Source: Pythium myriotylum (lineage: Eukaryota; Oomycota; Peronosporomycetes; Pythiales; Pythiaceae). From it: a stretch of 64,000 nt of DNA. The position numbers and the translations under genes were made by a program. Where the stretch lies: contig JALJCQ010000009.1 of NCBI GenBank assembly GCA_023091665.1, positions 1,488,001-1,552,000 on the forward strand, in the 5' to 3' direction. The notes beneath the pieces are model-generated. The model did no database searches and had not been told where the DNA came from. It saw only the letters and a program-made list of their open reading frames with translations. This document shows, one piece after another, positions 1 to 10,433 of this stretch. Positions within the stretch are counted from its first letter, which is position 1, and every line of letters begins with the position of its first letter.

Positions 1-7
1 CACGGCC

Positions 8-1566
8 GTGTCACCCGACCGAGACGCCCCCGCTGCCCAAGACCAAGACCCCCCGCTTGCCCCCGCGCCTTCGCACACGGAGGCCATCATCTCCACCGTG
101 TACCCGCACACCGCGCCGCAGTTTGACTGCACGGTGTGCGGGCACACCGCCCGCGACTTCGCTGCGCTCGCAGCGCACCGTCGCTCCGCTCACCGCCGGA
201 CGCGCTTCGTCGACGGGTTCGCGGCCGGCTGCCTCTGCGCCGCCGCGTACCCAACGCGAGCAGCAGCAGCTCGACACGCCTCTCGGTGCCTTACGGCGCC
301 GCGTGCTGCTGCTCGCTTGCGGTCGTCGCCGGTCGACGCAGCCGCACCAAGCGACACGCCGACCGACGACGACCGCGCCAACCCCGACGACCGCGCTCTG
401 GCGGCGCGACGCCCAGCCCCCGGACCCCGTGACGCTGCTCGTTCCCCCCGCGAGCAGCCGTCACGTGTTCTTGCTGTTGTGGCGCCGCCGCGTATGGTCG
501 TTGTGGGCGACAAGCGGCGGCGCCTCAACGACCTCGACGTCGACGACGACGCTGATGACGATGACGATGACGACGCTGATGCACATACTGCATCAGCAAT
601 CGAGAGTGATGGTCTCCCCCGTTTTGGGAAGAGATTGACGAGGAAAGCGACCGTGAGGACGCTGATCCACGGCCCATTGGGGCCGTCGACACCGGTGACA
701 TGGGTACACTTCCTGTGAGTGTACACACGTCACAGGCGCCTCATTCACCGTTGCTCTTAACGGCACAGCACGTCGCCGTGCCCACAGCAATCAGCGACGT
801 GGCGTCGGGGACGACGACGCCGACTTCTCGAGACGACTTGGGCGGAGCGGTCGCGAGTGTGCGCGCGTCACAGACGCCCACCGAGACGGCACTTGTCGTC
901 CCCCAAGGACTCTCCCAGCTGCCGCCCGTCGACGACAAGAGACCACGCCCACCGCAGCCGCGCGCCGAGGGTGAACCCCAGCAATTCGCCCGCGCCGAAC
1001 CACGACAGACCACTGTGGCTGCATCCAGCGACAACGTCGGGGTCATGATGGCGGCGACCTCGAGAACCACGACGCCAGCACCCATCGCGACAGCCCCGTC
1101 TACGACCGACACTGGAGAGCCAGTGACGGAAGCCACGCTTCTGGCGACGCTCATGGAAGTGCTTGAGCAAGCCGCCTCGACCATGAACGACACCTCGCGC
1201 CTCCTCGCCGACCTCGACTCGCCACGCGCCGCAGCCGCAGCCGCAGCCGCCGACGGAGTAACACAGGCGTCACTCGCGCGAGCGGACAGAGGGGAGTCGA
1301 CCGACGCAATGACCTCCCCCAGTCAGACTCCCCGGCCGCCACGACGACACTGCCACTGCCACCCGGTCCACTTAGTGAACAGGGGGAGGCACTGTCGCGA
1401 GACCCAGCGACCAGTCTCGTCCCTCCGCGATCCCCCGCTCCCCCTCTCGCCCCGCCCCCTCCGCCATCGACCCACACACCCACACGCTCGAGGACGCGAT
1501 GGGGACCGCCGGCGACAGCGGCGGCGATGGTGCCGACGCCTCCGCCGACCCCGCCGCCGCCACTGA
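8..1566 (+). pseudogene. N-terminal zinc-finger and linker part of the Utopia-like protein (frameshifted)
   Basis: The first frame (8-718) encodes a classical C2H2 finger (CTVCGHTARDF, then H-x4-H) and a second C-x-C...H-x3-C unit about 35 residues later; in RLE retrotransposons such fingers bind target DNA. An Asp-rich tract follows at about residues 178-193. From about 620 the coding potential moves to the frame of 700-1566: the acidic continuation EEIDEESDREDADPRP is readable there. The inverted relative near 33.8-34 kb reads through the same place in a single frame, so the shift is damage in this copy. A second shift near 1530-1566 leads into the RNase H-RT frame. The true start probably lies before the window. 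Confidence 0.65.
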
Positions 1567-4500
1567 CGCCGACGACGACCACGCCCGCGCGGAGAGCTAC
1601 CCGGTGGGGCCCGCGGCGCCCGCAGACGCCAGCACCGACCCCTCAAGGTGCGAACGATAGGCCGCTGGATGCCTATGATGAGGAGGTGCTGGCGTCGGCG
1701 CGAGCGCGAGCGCGGCGAACCCACACGCGCTGGGGACCTCGACTCTCCGACGATGCAGCCACGCTGACCGCGTACGACCTCGACCGCCTCGAGACGGCAC
1801 GGGCTCGACGAACGAGCACGCGATGGGGCCCTCGCCTACGAGCACAGTCGCCCGTGCCGGCCCCCGAACAGGAGCGCGCTGAGACGACCGTCGACGACGC
1901 GCTGGTCGTGCACGCACGTATGGGAATTGTCACCCAGCGCACATGCACGACCAGACCGCCGGCGACGATAGCGCCTTCTCCACCTGCGACCGCGGCGATA
2001 TTGACGAGTAGCGCCGCGGCCGCAGATGCAGACATGTTCGAAGAGATGGAGGACGGGACAGGCGCTGGCGAGAGCCGTCCAGGGCGCAGGAACGACCGAC
2101 GTCGGCGTGGTGGTCGAAATAGGACCAAACCGCACGCAGCCTCGATGCCAGCGCCAGCGGTGGCACACGCTGACCAGGAACGTGAGGCGCAGGTAGCAGG
2201 ACCGGCGGACCACATAGTACTGACAACGGCGAATACCGTCGCACCAGCGGAGCCTACGTGGACCCTGCGATTCGACGGTGCTTGCCGCAAGAACCCAGGC
2301 CCGGGTGGAGCCGGCGCGGCACTGTTCAAACCCGACGGATCGGTCCTCTGGACCTGCTACCATTTTCTGCCTGGTACCGAAACAAATAATACGGCCGAAT
2401 ACACGGCGCTGCTCATGGGTATCGAGAGTGCGATTCAGCACAGCGCGACAAAACTGCGAATTGAAGGTGACAGCCATCTCGTGATTTCACAGGTGCGAGG
2501 CACATACGGCTGTTCGAACAAGCGCCTGCGGTCCTTGCGTAGTCGCATTCAGGCTCTACTGAAGAAGATCCCATCGACGTCGCTCGTTCACATTGACCGA
2601 AAAGCGAACCAGCATGCGGACCGCCTCGCCAACCGCGCGCTCGACAGACGCAAGACAGTTGCAACGTGCGGCGTTCACGCGGCCGACGACGCGCGCTGCT
2701 GCCACCCGGAGCTCCCGCTCCAGCCTGCGACAAGCAGCACCGTGAATACGCGAGGCGAATCTGGCGTAGGCGGGGACGAGGAGGAAGCAAAGGTGGGTGA
2801 CGATGACGACGATGACGACGAGACAGACGCAGAAGCATCCGCCGCAGCGAGAACGGACGGAGAGGTATACCCTGCTCTTCTGGTGGACCACGAATCGTTC
2901 CCGGTGCGACTGCCGCGCCTGCGTCTGCGCCGTCTCACGGATGAGGAATACGATGCAGCCGCAGCGGCGATCGAAGAGATGGCTGACAGGTACGCATGCT
3001 TGATTGACGACGCACCGGACTGGTCGCGTGGAGAGGGATACATCAGTGCGATTCCTGCCCTTCTGAGGCAAACGCTCGCGAACGTCTCCGCCCCTCCTCG
3101 TCCCTCGGCGGCAACTCCGCCACCGCGCCGGCCCATCGAGCATGACCGCCCACAGCGACCAACTCGCCATCAGCGCGACCACCGACTGGACGAAGCCCTC
3201 GACGACCTCGCGGAGCTCCAGCGCAGCCTGCCGGAGGATCGCGCCAGCATCAAGAAGGCCCGCCGACGCGTATCGCGAATCCGACAGTCGAAGGCGAAAA
3301 TGCTCTTACGCCAGTTGTTCCACAAACGCGAGAAAGAGTGTGTGGAGAAGATCATCGGCGGGTCGGAGCCCGATGCATCACCAGCGACGCCAACGACGTG
3401 CCCGGTCACCGGCGACGACCTTGTTGCCCATTACGGAGGACTTGCCGCGGCGCGACAGCCGTTCGACTACGACGCCAACAGCGGCGCGGCCTTCAGGGAA
3501 GCGATTCGACCACCGTGCGACACGGAAGTGTTGGAGGATGACGCGCTTGCAGACACGATCACCGCTGATGACGTCGAGGACCAGCTCCGTCGTGCCAAGG
3601 GCAACACCAGCCCAGGCCACGATGGCATCGGCTACGACATCTACAAGCGCTTTGCGTCACAGCTCTCGCGGCTTCTCGCCGCAGCATTCGCGTTCTGTTG
3701 GCGCCACGGGCGGGTGCCCGCGGTCTGGAAAGTTGGTAACGTGCGACTCCTCCACAAGAAGGGAGCCCTGACGGACCCGCAGAACTGGCGACCAATCTGC
3801 CTCCAGCCCACCATCTCCAAGCTGTACACCGGCCTCCTTGCGCGTCGACTCTCCACATGGCTCGAAGCCAACGACCGTCTCCCGCACACTCAGAAAGGCT
3901 TTCGACCATTCAACGGCTGCCACGAGAACAACTTCGTGGCGACCATGCTGCTCGACCAGACCCGACGCCTCCATCGCAAACTCTACACGGTCTGGTACGA
4001 CCTGCGCGATGCGTTCAGGTCGATCCCGCACGAACTCGTCTGGCGCGTTCTCGGCGACATGGGCGTGCCTACGTCGTTCACAGCGCGCTGCCAAGGGCTG
4101 TACGATGGCGCAGCATACACGATCACGAACGCGGCCGACGGAGAGACTTCACCAATCCGACGCGAGGTGGGCGTGTTCCAAGGTTGTCCGCTCAGCCCAC
4201 TCCTCTTCATCGTCGCGCTGGCTCCTCTCCTTCGACGACTCGAGTCGCTCGACGGCGTTGGCGTGGCGCTGGCAGCAGACGTCCGCGACTACAACGCCGC
4301 GTACGCCGACGACATCAAGCTCTACTGCGACAGCCGAGACGGGATCCAGCGCTGCCACGACGTACTCAGGCTCTTCTTATCGTGGACCGGGCTGCGCGCA
4401 AACCCTGCCAAATGTGCCGCCCTCGGCATCACGACGAACCAGCGCAGCAACCCGGTCATCGACAAGGAGTTCACGCTGACCCTCCATGATGAGCAGATCC

Positions 4501-6098
4501 CTCCGATGGGTCTTCAAGACAGCTACTGCTACCTCGGAGTCGGCGACGGGTTCGACCACGCGCGCCACCGCGTCCAACTTGACGAGAAGCTGGTCAAGCT
4601 CGAGAAGGATGCGGTGACGCTGCTTCGGTCGGACCTCGCCCCGTGGCAGATCCTGAAGGCGCTCAAGGTCTATATCTACCCGCGCGTCGACTACGCGCTG
4701 CGCCACGTCCGACCACTGCAGGCGCAGCTCGAGTCGTTTGATCGAGCGGTCGTGCGAGGAGTCCGCCACCTCCTTCGACTCCCAGCGGCCGCAACGACAC
4801 AGTTCCTTTACGCGCCGGTGGCAAGCGGTGGCCTCGGCCTCCTCCCGCTGACGGAGACGCACGCGGTGCTCCAGACGGCCCACGCGTGGCAGATGCTCCA
4901 CTCCAAGGACCTAGCGATCCGCGCCATCGCGCGCGAGCAGGTCCGGCAAGTCTGCCGCGTGCGCCACAAGCTCGACGTCACGCACTGGTCGTCACCGGAG
5001 CGGCAGGAGGAACTGGTGCAGCGTTTCCTCAACTCCACCCTCGCCGACTCGCCTCACGCACCGCCCAAACGACGCAACGGCGACATTGGCTCCCTCTGGT
5101 CCGACGTCCAACGCCACCTGCGCACATGGGACCTGCGCTTCGAGACGAAGATTGAGGCGGGCGTCGAAGAAGCGCTGCACCTGAGAGTGCCACACCACTC
5201 CAAGTGGCTTTCCCACAAGACCGTGGTGAGGCAACTCAAGCTCCACTGCAAACTGCGACACCGCGCCAAGTGGGCGGCGATGACCGACCAAGGTCGCACA
5301 GTGCGGGCGCACGGTCAAGCGGGGGCAACCTTTCTCACGACCGGCGGGGGGCTGACCGAAGCCGAATACCGCTTCGCCATCCACGCTCGCCTCAACCAGC
5401 TTGACACGCACAGCGTGCTCAAACGCCGTCGGCTGCGCACGAACGCGATCTGCCGTGCGCCACGATGCTCGCGGGCCGAGACTACCGCGCATGTCCTCAA
5501 CCACTGCCCGTCCACCATGGACGCCATCCGATCCCGCCACGACGACGCGCTCAAGCTGATCGGTGAGGCGGTCCGTCGCGCACACCAACACGCAGGCGGC
5601 GTCGTCCGGCTCAATCAGACTGTTCCGGAGTACACCGACGCCGTCCTTCAACCGGACATCGTCGTGCGCGACGCGGCCACCCGCAGGGTCGCGATCATCG
5701 ACCTGGCCATCTCCTTTGAGGACCAGCCGACAGACGAACCGCACAGCTCGTCGCTCCGGCACAGCCATGACCACAAGATCGCCAAGTACCAACCGATTGT
5801 GGATGCTCTGGAGCGACACGGCTGGCAGGTCGACTGCGGAGCCATCGTCTATGGCTCGCTCGGGTCGGTGCTCGGCACCAACTTCAATACCTACACGGAG
5901 AAGCTCGGCCTCCTCAAGAAAGAAGCGAAGCGTCTCGACGGCACCATATCGCGGCACTGCATCCAACCAAGCCGCAGGATATGGAACTGGCATTGCAGCC
6001 AGCACAGGGCGGGGCAACGGCGCCAAGATCAAGGACGCCAACCAACAGCGACTGGGTCCGGGGGGAACCAGCCGCAAACAGCCAACGCGACATCCTAA
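1527..6098 (+). CDS. RNase H - reverse transcriptase - restriction-like endonuclease polyprotein
   Basis: A 1523-residue open frame. RNase H occupies about residues 245-370: the RFDGAC aspartate (about D250), NTAEYTALL glutamate, IEGDS aspartate and NQHADRLANRAL aspartate are all present. A basic linker leads to a reverse transcriptase with QNWRPICL, FRPFNGCHENN, the FQGCPLSPLLF turn and catalytic YADD at about residues 926-929. Downstream come a CCHC finger (CRAPRC...HVLNHC, from about C1309) and an endonuclease core with RPDIVV-like PDIVVRD and AIIDLAISFE near 1376-1400. The fold is expected to nick target DNA and prime reverse transcription from it. RNase H before RT is unusual; L1 and I elements carry it after RT. 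The first ATG is arbitrary because the natural start is upstream in another frame. Confidence 0.85.
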   Translation: MVPTPPPTPPPPLTPTTTTPARRATRWGPRRPQTPAPTPQGANDRPLDAYDEEVLASARARARRTHTRWGPRLSDDAATLTAYDLDRLETARARRTSTRWGPRLRAQSPVPAPEQERAETTVDDALVVHARMGIVTQRTCTTRPPATIAPSPPATAAILTSSAAAADADMFEEMEDGTGAGESRPGRRNDRRRRGGRNRTKPHAASMPAPAVAHADQEREAQVAGPADHIVLTTANTVAPAEPTWTLRFDGACRKNPGPGGAGAALFKPDGSVLWTCYHFLPGTETNNTAEYTALLMGIESAIQHSATKLRIEGDSHLVISQVRGTYGCSNKRLRSLRSRIQALLKKIPSTSLVHIDRKANQHADRLANRALDRRKTVATCGVHAADDARCCHPELPLQPATSSTVNTRGESGVGGDEEEAKVGDDDDDDDETDAEASAAARTDGEVYPALLVDHESFPVRLPRLRLRRLTDEEYDAAAAAIEEMADRYACLIDDAPDWSRGEGYISAIPALLRQTLANVSAPPRPSAATPPPRRPIEHDRPQRPTRHQRDHRLDEALDDLAELQRSLPEDRASIKKARRRVSRIRQSKAKMLLRQLFHKREKECVEKIIGGSEPDASPATPTTCPVTGDDLVAHYGGLAAARQPFDYDANSGAAFREAIRPPCDTEVLEDDALADTITADDVEDQLRRAKGNTSPGHDGIGYDIYKRFASQLSRLLAAAFAFCWRHGRVPAVWKVGNVRLLHKKGALTDPQNWRPICLQPTISKLYTGLLARRLSTWLEANDRLPHTQKGFRPFNGCHENNFVATMLLDQTRRLHRKLYTVWYDLRDAFRSIPHELVWRVLGDMGVPTSFTARCQGLYDGAAYTITNAADGETSPIRREVGVFQGCPLSPLLFIVALAPLLRRLESLDGVGVALAADVRDYNAAYADDIKLYCDSRDGIQRCHDVLRLFLSWTGLRANPAKCAALGITTNQRSNPVIDKEFTLTLHDEQIPPMGLQDSYCYLGVGDGFDHARHRVQLDEKLVKLEKDAVTLLRSDLAPWQILKALKVYIYPRVDYALRHVRPLQAQLESFDRAVVRGVRHLLRLPAAATTQFLYAPVASGGLGLLPLTETHAVLQTAHAWQMLHSKDLAIRAIAREQVRQVCRVRHKLDVTHWSSPERQEELVQRFLNSTLADSPHAPPKRRNGDIGSLWSDVQRHLRTWDLRFETKIEAGVEEALHLRVPHHSKWLSHKTVVRQLKLHCKLRHRAKWAAMTDQGRTVRAHGQAGATFLTTGGGLTEAEYRFAIHARLNQLDTHSVLKRRRLRTNAICRAPRCSRAETTAHVLNHCPSTMDAIRSRHDDALKLIGEAVRRAHQHAGGVVRLNQTVPEYTDAVLQPDIVVRDAATRRVAIIDLAISFEDQPTDEPHSSSLRHSHDHKIAKYQPIVDALERHGWQVDCGAIVYGSLGSVLGTNFNTYTEKLGLLKKEAKRLDGTISRHCIQPSRRIWNWHCSQHRAGQRRQDQGRQPTATGSGGNQPQTANATS

Positions 6099-6254
6099 GC
6101 ACATCCTAAGCGGGTCGCAAGACCGACAGGGCCCCATCCAGGTAGGGAACCGCCCTCATAAACCCAGTAGACTCTGATACCGACAAGGCCAACGCGACAA
6201 CCTAGGTAGCACATACAGACAGCCACAGTAGGTTTCTCACTGGTACAAATACAT

Positions 6255-6400
6255 TCTCTCATCTGTTCTAATCAGTGTGAAAACTGATTTCCGGGGGACA
6301 ACCCTGGAACAATTTCACATTTATTTCTGAACACGAACTGACTTTGCGCAGCTTGCTGTGCTAGCCGGTTCAGGTTTCCCGAGGCTTACACCCCTCCTCG
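6255..6400 (+). ncRNA. U2 snRNA-like sequence (3' two-thirds), at the 3' junction of the Utopia-like element
   Basis: Starting at ATCTGTTCTAATCAG the sequence follows U2 landmarks in order: a stem-loop IIa equivalent at 6271-6288 (ATCAG...CTGAT), a IIb-like hairpin at 6291-6307 (CCGGGG...CCCTGG), an A/T-rich Sm-like stretch near 6309-6330, a stem III with the conserved CTTG loop at 6346-6361 (GCGCAGCTTGCTGTGC), and a possible stem IV to about 6400. The 5' third of U2, with the branch-site pairing GUAGUA, is missing. This is what a retrotransposon inserted within a U2 gene would leave downstream. Comparison is with remembered yeast and human U2, not an alignment. It could also be a U2-mimicking 3' UTR. 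Confidence 0.6.
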
Positions 6401-7390
6401 GCGAGGCCGACCCTCCCATCTCCTTCTCCACCTTCACTCCCTGTCGCATCGCATCGCCACGTCTCTCCGCACCTGTCTGCCTCGTCGCCGCCGCCACTCG
6501 CCGCGCCTACACCATCCGATCGGTTGGTGCACCGCGCACGGCACCGCGCACCACTCGTCCGTCGTCGTTGTTGCCGCCGCCGCTCGCTCCTCCGCACGCG
6601 ACTGCGACCTGCCGCTGCAGTGTCCACGCGTGCGGACGTGAGCCCGCGCCGCGTGATCCACAAGGGCCCAGCCAAGCAAGCGAGCAGCCACTGCGCGCCG
6701 CGCTCGCCGATCTCGCGGTCGTCTGCGACGTCGTCCCCGCTCGCCCCACGTCCCAGCCACGCCACCGCCACCGACTCAGCTACTGTGCCAGCTCCTGCCG
6801 CATCTGCCCCTCCCGTGACGTGCAGTGCGCCGCGCTGTGGTCTTTCGACCACACGCCCCATGCGCAGAGAGCGCGAGCTCAACGGCCGCTCGCGCGGTGG
6901 CCGTGACCGACTACGACAGCCGTCCAACCCACCACGACATGCTCCACACCACTGCCCACGACGCTCCCCGGCCGACAGGCACTCTCGCCTTCAGGAGACG
7001 GGTGCGCCAGCCACGCTGAGCTGTTGACTCGCGCGCGCTGGTGCACGGCGCACCCGTTGACACCCGAGCGCCTCCTCGCGTCTCGCACCCACTACCGCTC
7101 CCGACAGGCACGCTCGCCTTCAGGATACGCGCCACGCGCGTTAGGAGCGGGAGCCGACGCCCGTCCCGCCCCGCAGCAGCGACTGAGCACACCACGCGCA
7201 AGGACACGACTCAGCGACGACCAGATCGGCACCGACAGCCGACGAACGACGCCGCCGCCTCCACAGAGCCCGACGAGTGCCCCGGTGCCGTGATCCCCGC
7301 CTGCAGCCACGATCGCGCGAAGAGCGAGCCGTCACCAACCTCACGCACGGCACCACGCCTCCGAGAGCAGCGCAACATCATTCAGCACAG
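6400..7390 (+). other. GC-rich intergenic stretch with one short direct repeat
   Basis: No supportable gene. The first about 60 bases resemble the sequence 3' of the U2-like motif near 34.65 kb on the other strand. A pair of direct repeats with core CGACAGGCAC-CTCGCCTTCAGGA occurs near 6973 and 7100. The long open frames here are a by-product of high GC content. Confidence 0.4.
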
Positions 7391-7821
7391 TGCGATCGAC
7401 CCGGTAAGTTTTTTTTTGGTCAGATTTCGACCGGGTCAACTGATTCGACCCAGAATAATATCCATGACCGCCGCTGATCGCGGCGGGGCGCTAAGCCGCG
7501 CCCGCTCCGCTGCGCTGCGCTTGAGCGCTCCCTAGTCGCCGACCTCCGCTTCGCTCCGGTGGCTCCATTATAGATAGACCCTCCCCGGGGAGCCTATGTA
7601 CTCCGCGCTACGCGCCCCCCCCCCCCCCCCCCCGACCTCCGCTTCGCTGCGGTGGGGCTCCGCTCTCTAAGCGCTCACAGGCCATTTGTTGTCAGTGTAA
7701 TTACGCACAATCTTATTGTCTACTTGTAGATATTAATTTGAATATATATGTAATTAATATTGGGTCGAATCAGTTGACCCGGTCGACATCTGACCCAAAA
7801 AAATCTTTTTCGGATCGACCC
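7391..7821. mobile_element. MITE-like element with about 65-bp terminal inverted repeats
   Basis: The left arm (7391-7460) and right arm (about 7757-7821) are inverted copies. Shared cores include CGACCGGGTCAACTGATTCG and the outer GATCGACCCG-type block followed by a T-run. The interior has no ORF. It holds a 20-base C run near 7614-7633, flanked by two near-identical blocks (CGACCTCCGCTTCGCTCCGG at 7540 and a one-base variant at 7634). I see no clear target-site duplication, so the superfamily is unassigned. Confidence 0.7.
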
Positions 7822-8357
7822 GCGGCCAGGCACGAAACGGCAATCGCCGCACGGCTGCAGGACACCGACACGACAACCGTCAAGCTTGAGGCCAAGCCTC
7901 CTGCAGCGGCGGCGACGAGGCTTCGCCCCAGCAGGCGCGAATAGCTCGAACAAACGAGCAAGCGAGCGAGCAAGAGAAAGAAACGAAGAGAAAGAGATGA
8001 AGAGGGAAGGCCCAGAAATCAAGATGAGAAGAACCAGACTACACACTCGAGACCCTCGGCGACGTCACCTCCTCAAGTCAAGACACCGTCGCCGAGCGAT
8101 CTCTTGGAGTCCTCACCGCCACGTCGAACGACCCGAGCGTCAGATGTGGTGGGCGAGGCTCCGCTCTGCCGTGGTTGGGTATCCCACGGCGGCCTCCGGA
8201 TCGCACGACCAGAAGGACATCACCCATGTAGGGCGCCGTCCTTAGAAACCCAGTTAGACATTGTCTGGCCCGCGCCCGGCCCACATCGTCCTCTACCATC
8301 CAAATGAGTGGACCCAGGCAGCGGTCTCTCGATAGGGCATTCTAACTGGTGCAATAT
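7822..8357 (+). other. Utopia-type 3' UTR remnant and unassigned flank
   Basis: The segment 8203-8260 (GGATCGCACGACCAGAAGGA onward) matches the 3' UTR block seen at 6115 and 10212, so a Utopia relative ends here. The part 7822-8200 has no recognisable gene. Confidence 0.5.
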
Positions 8358-8500
8358 ACATTCGTATGTGTTCTAATCAGTGTGAAAACTGATTTCCGGG
8401 GGACAACCCTGGAACAATTTCACATTTTTTTTTCTGAACATGGTCTGTTGATCGGCAGCTTGCTGTTCGACACCGGATTCGGTTTCCAAGGGCTTACACT
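8358..8500 (+). ncRNA. Second U2 snRNA-like sequence
   Basis: The same order as the first copy: IIa-like hairpin at 8375-8392, IIb-like hairpin near 8396-8412, T-rich Sm-like stretch, then a stem III equivalent near 8452-8470. Stem III differs in sequence from the first copy (TCG-GCAG-CTTG-CTGT-CGA type against GCGCAG-CTTG-CTGTGC) yet still pairs, which suggests compensatory change. About 115 bases of 3' flank (to 8614) are shared with the inverted copy near 33.16-33.25 kb, so the surrounding locus was duplicated too. Confidence 0.55.
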
Positions 8501-8614
8501 TTCCCTTGAGAGGCTAGCCTCCTGTCCTTTCTACCTAAGTTTCTTTTTCACTTTCGCTCATTTTGCCACCATCATCTGTTGTACAACCTCACAGTGCGCG
8601 TAGGAGACTCTGGA

Positions 8615-10192
8615 TTTTCGTGGATCAGGCTGCATGCAAAACCCTACCACTAGGTATCATCACGAACCAGCGCAGTAACCGGGTGCTCAACAAGGAGTTC
8701 GCGCGAAGACTCCATGGCGAGCAGACCCCGCTAATGGGTCTCCGGGACAACTACTGCTCTCTTGGCGTCGGCGACAGGTTCGACCACGCGCGCCACCGCG
8801 TCCAACTTGACCAGAAGATCAAGGCAATCAAGCAAGAGGCGATGACACTACTCAACTCGTATCTGGCACCGTGGCAGGTCATCAAAGGGTTGAAGGTCTA
8901 CATCTACCCCAAAGTGGAATACGCTCTGCGGCACGTACGGGTGCCGAAGTTCCAGCTCGATGCCTTTGACAGGGCTGTTGAGCGGGGACTTCGGCACCTG
9001 CTGAAACTCCCAGCCAACACGACATCGGCATTCATGTACTCGCCGACGTCGTGAGGCGGTCTCGGTCTCCTCCCCCTCGCCGACCTCCAGCCGGTCCTCC
9101 TGGTCGCCTATGCCTTCCAGATGCTGTGGTCAAAGGACCACGACATCCGAGCGGTCGCACGCAAGCAGATCATGCAAATCTGCCGCGTGCGACACCGACT
9201 CAACCCAACCCATTGGTCGTCGCAAGAGAAGCGTGCGGAACTAGTCCAGCGATTCATGGACCAGTTTCTTCGCGAGTCAACACACGCACGCGAGAAACCC
9301 AAGAGCAGCGACATTGCCTCACTGTGGACGGACGTCCGTCGACACCTCAAGCTATGCCCAGAGCCCAGAGAAGTGGACGGACGAACAGAGGAGCTGCAGC
9401 TACGGGTGCGCACCACCGCAAGTGGCTCGACCACAAGTCGGTGCTACGGCACCTGAAGCGGCATGTGAAGCTCCGCCACTTCTCCACATGGAAGGATATG
9501 TCTTCCCAAGGCAGAATAGCGCTAGCGACGCCGAATACCGGTTTGCGTGGCAGGCCCGCCTCAACGTCGCCGACACGAATCACTATCGGCTCACAGCACT
9601 CGGCCATCTGCCGACGCACAAGATGCACCAGGGCCGAGACGTTGCCACACGTCCTCAACCACTGCTCCATGGACATCGTGCGGCAGCGTCACGACCAAGC
9701 CCTCACCCAGATCGTCGCGGCCGCTGAAGAGGCGCTGAAGCGCCACCCGGGCACCTCGCTTACAGTGAACTCGACCGCCCCCGAGTACAACGGTCCAGTC
9801 CTTCGCCCAGACATCGTACTACGCAACGCTGCATTCAGGACAGCCACAACAGTGGACCTGGCCATAAGCTTCGAGGACCAGCCCAACGACTCCTCGTCAG
9901 CACTGCGCCACAGCCACGACCACAAGACCCTCAAATACCAGGCCATTGCCGACGCGCTCGAACGAGCGGGCTGGGCAACATCGACGCACGCTCTCGTCTA
10001 CGGTTCGTTGGGCTCGGTCCTCAGCAGCAACTTCAAGGTCTACACCGAGCAGCTCGGGTGAGACGCCAAGGTACTCGGCAAGGGCCTCTCCAGCCACTGC
10101 ATCCGCCACCGCCGGCGGATCTGGCGCGCCCACTGCGCCCAGCAGCACACTCAGGAAGCAAGACAAGGACGTGGGTCCGGGGGACCTCCAGC
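8615..10192 (+). pseudogene. 5'-truncated Utopia-like pseudogene (RT end to endonuclease)
   Basis: Starts inside the reverse transcriptase, after the YADD box, in the stretch equivalent to LGITTNQRS of the long copy, and continues through thumb, CCHC finger (CRRTRC...HVLNHC) and endonuclease core (RPDIVLRN, TVDLAISFEDQ). Good frames are 8563-9054, 9121-9456, 9314-9727 and 9051-10061, so there are frameshifts near 9405, 9515 and about 9590, plus in-frame UGA codons at 9052 and about 10060. The 3' UTR block follows at 10212-10262. Amino-acid similarity to the long copy is high but clearly not identical, so this is a related subfamily or an older copy. Confidence 0.8.
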
Positions 10193-10243
10193 TAGAAGAC
10201 AACCATGCCGGGTCGGAAGACCAAAAGGACATCGCCCACGTAG

Positions 10244-10433
10244 GGCACCGTCCTCAAAACCCGATTAGAGGGGAAAACACCCACAATGCGGGCACAAGTC
10301 ACACTTCAACATCGCAAATATGGCCTCTGTCGCGTATGGCACCGTCCTCAAAATTCGATTAGAGGGGAAAACCCCACAATGCGGGCAGAAGTCACACTTC
10401 AACATCGCAAATATGGCCTCTGTCGCGTATGGC
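10244..10433 (+). repeat. Tandem duplication, two units of about 93-94 bp
   Basis: Two near-identical units begin with GGCACCGTCCTCAAAA at 10244 and 10338 and end with GTCGCGTATGGC. The unit is the last part of a Utopia-type 3' UTR plus about 70 bases. The second unit runs straight into the N-terminal fragment of the next element. Confidence 0.85.

Larger units (their letters stand above)
1..6242 (+). mobile_element. Utopia-like non-LTR retrotransposon, long copy, 5' end outside window
   Basis: A long element with, in order, C2H2 zinc fingers, an acidic linker, an RNase H domain, a reverse transcriptase, a CCHC finger and a PD-(D/E)XK restriction-like endonuclease. That order, apart from the RNase H, is the R2/NeSL/Utopia layout. 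The coding sequence lies in three frames (8-about 620, about 620-1566, 1527-6098), so two frameshifts break it. The 3' UTR (6099-6242) has a block near 6118-6175 that recurs near 8205, 10212 and, inverted, near 33480-33540, so it marks family 3' ends. U2 snRNA-like sequence starts immediately downstream. Assignment to Utopia rests on domain content plus the U2 junction. Confidence 0.8.

Noticed and set aside
741..1193. Minus-strand ORFs overlapping the Utopia N-terminal region
   Set aside because: Shadows of the GC-rich sense frame; no motifs.
6358..7535. Long ORFs 6358-6906, 6524-7027 and 7041-7535
   Set aside because: Arg/Pro/Ser-rich text in overlapping frames on both strands, typical of GC-rich non-coding DNA.
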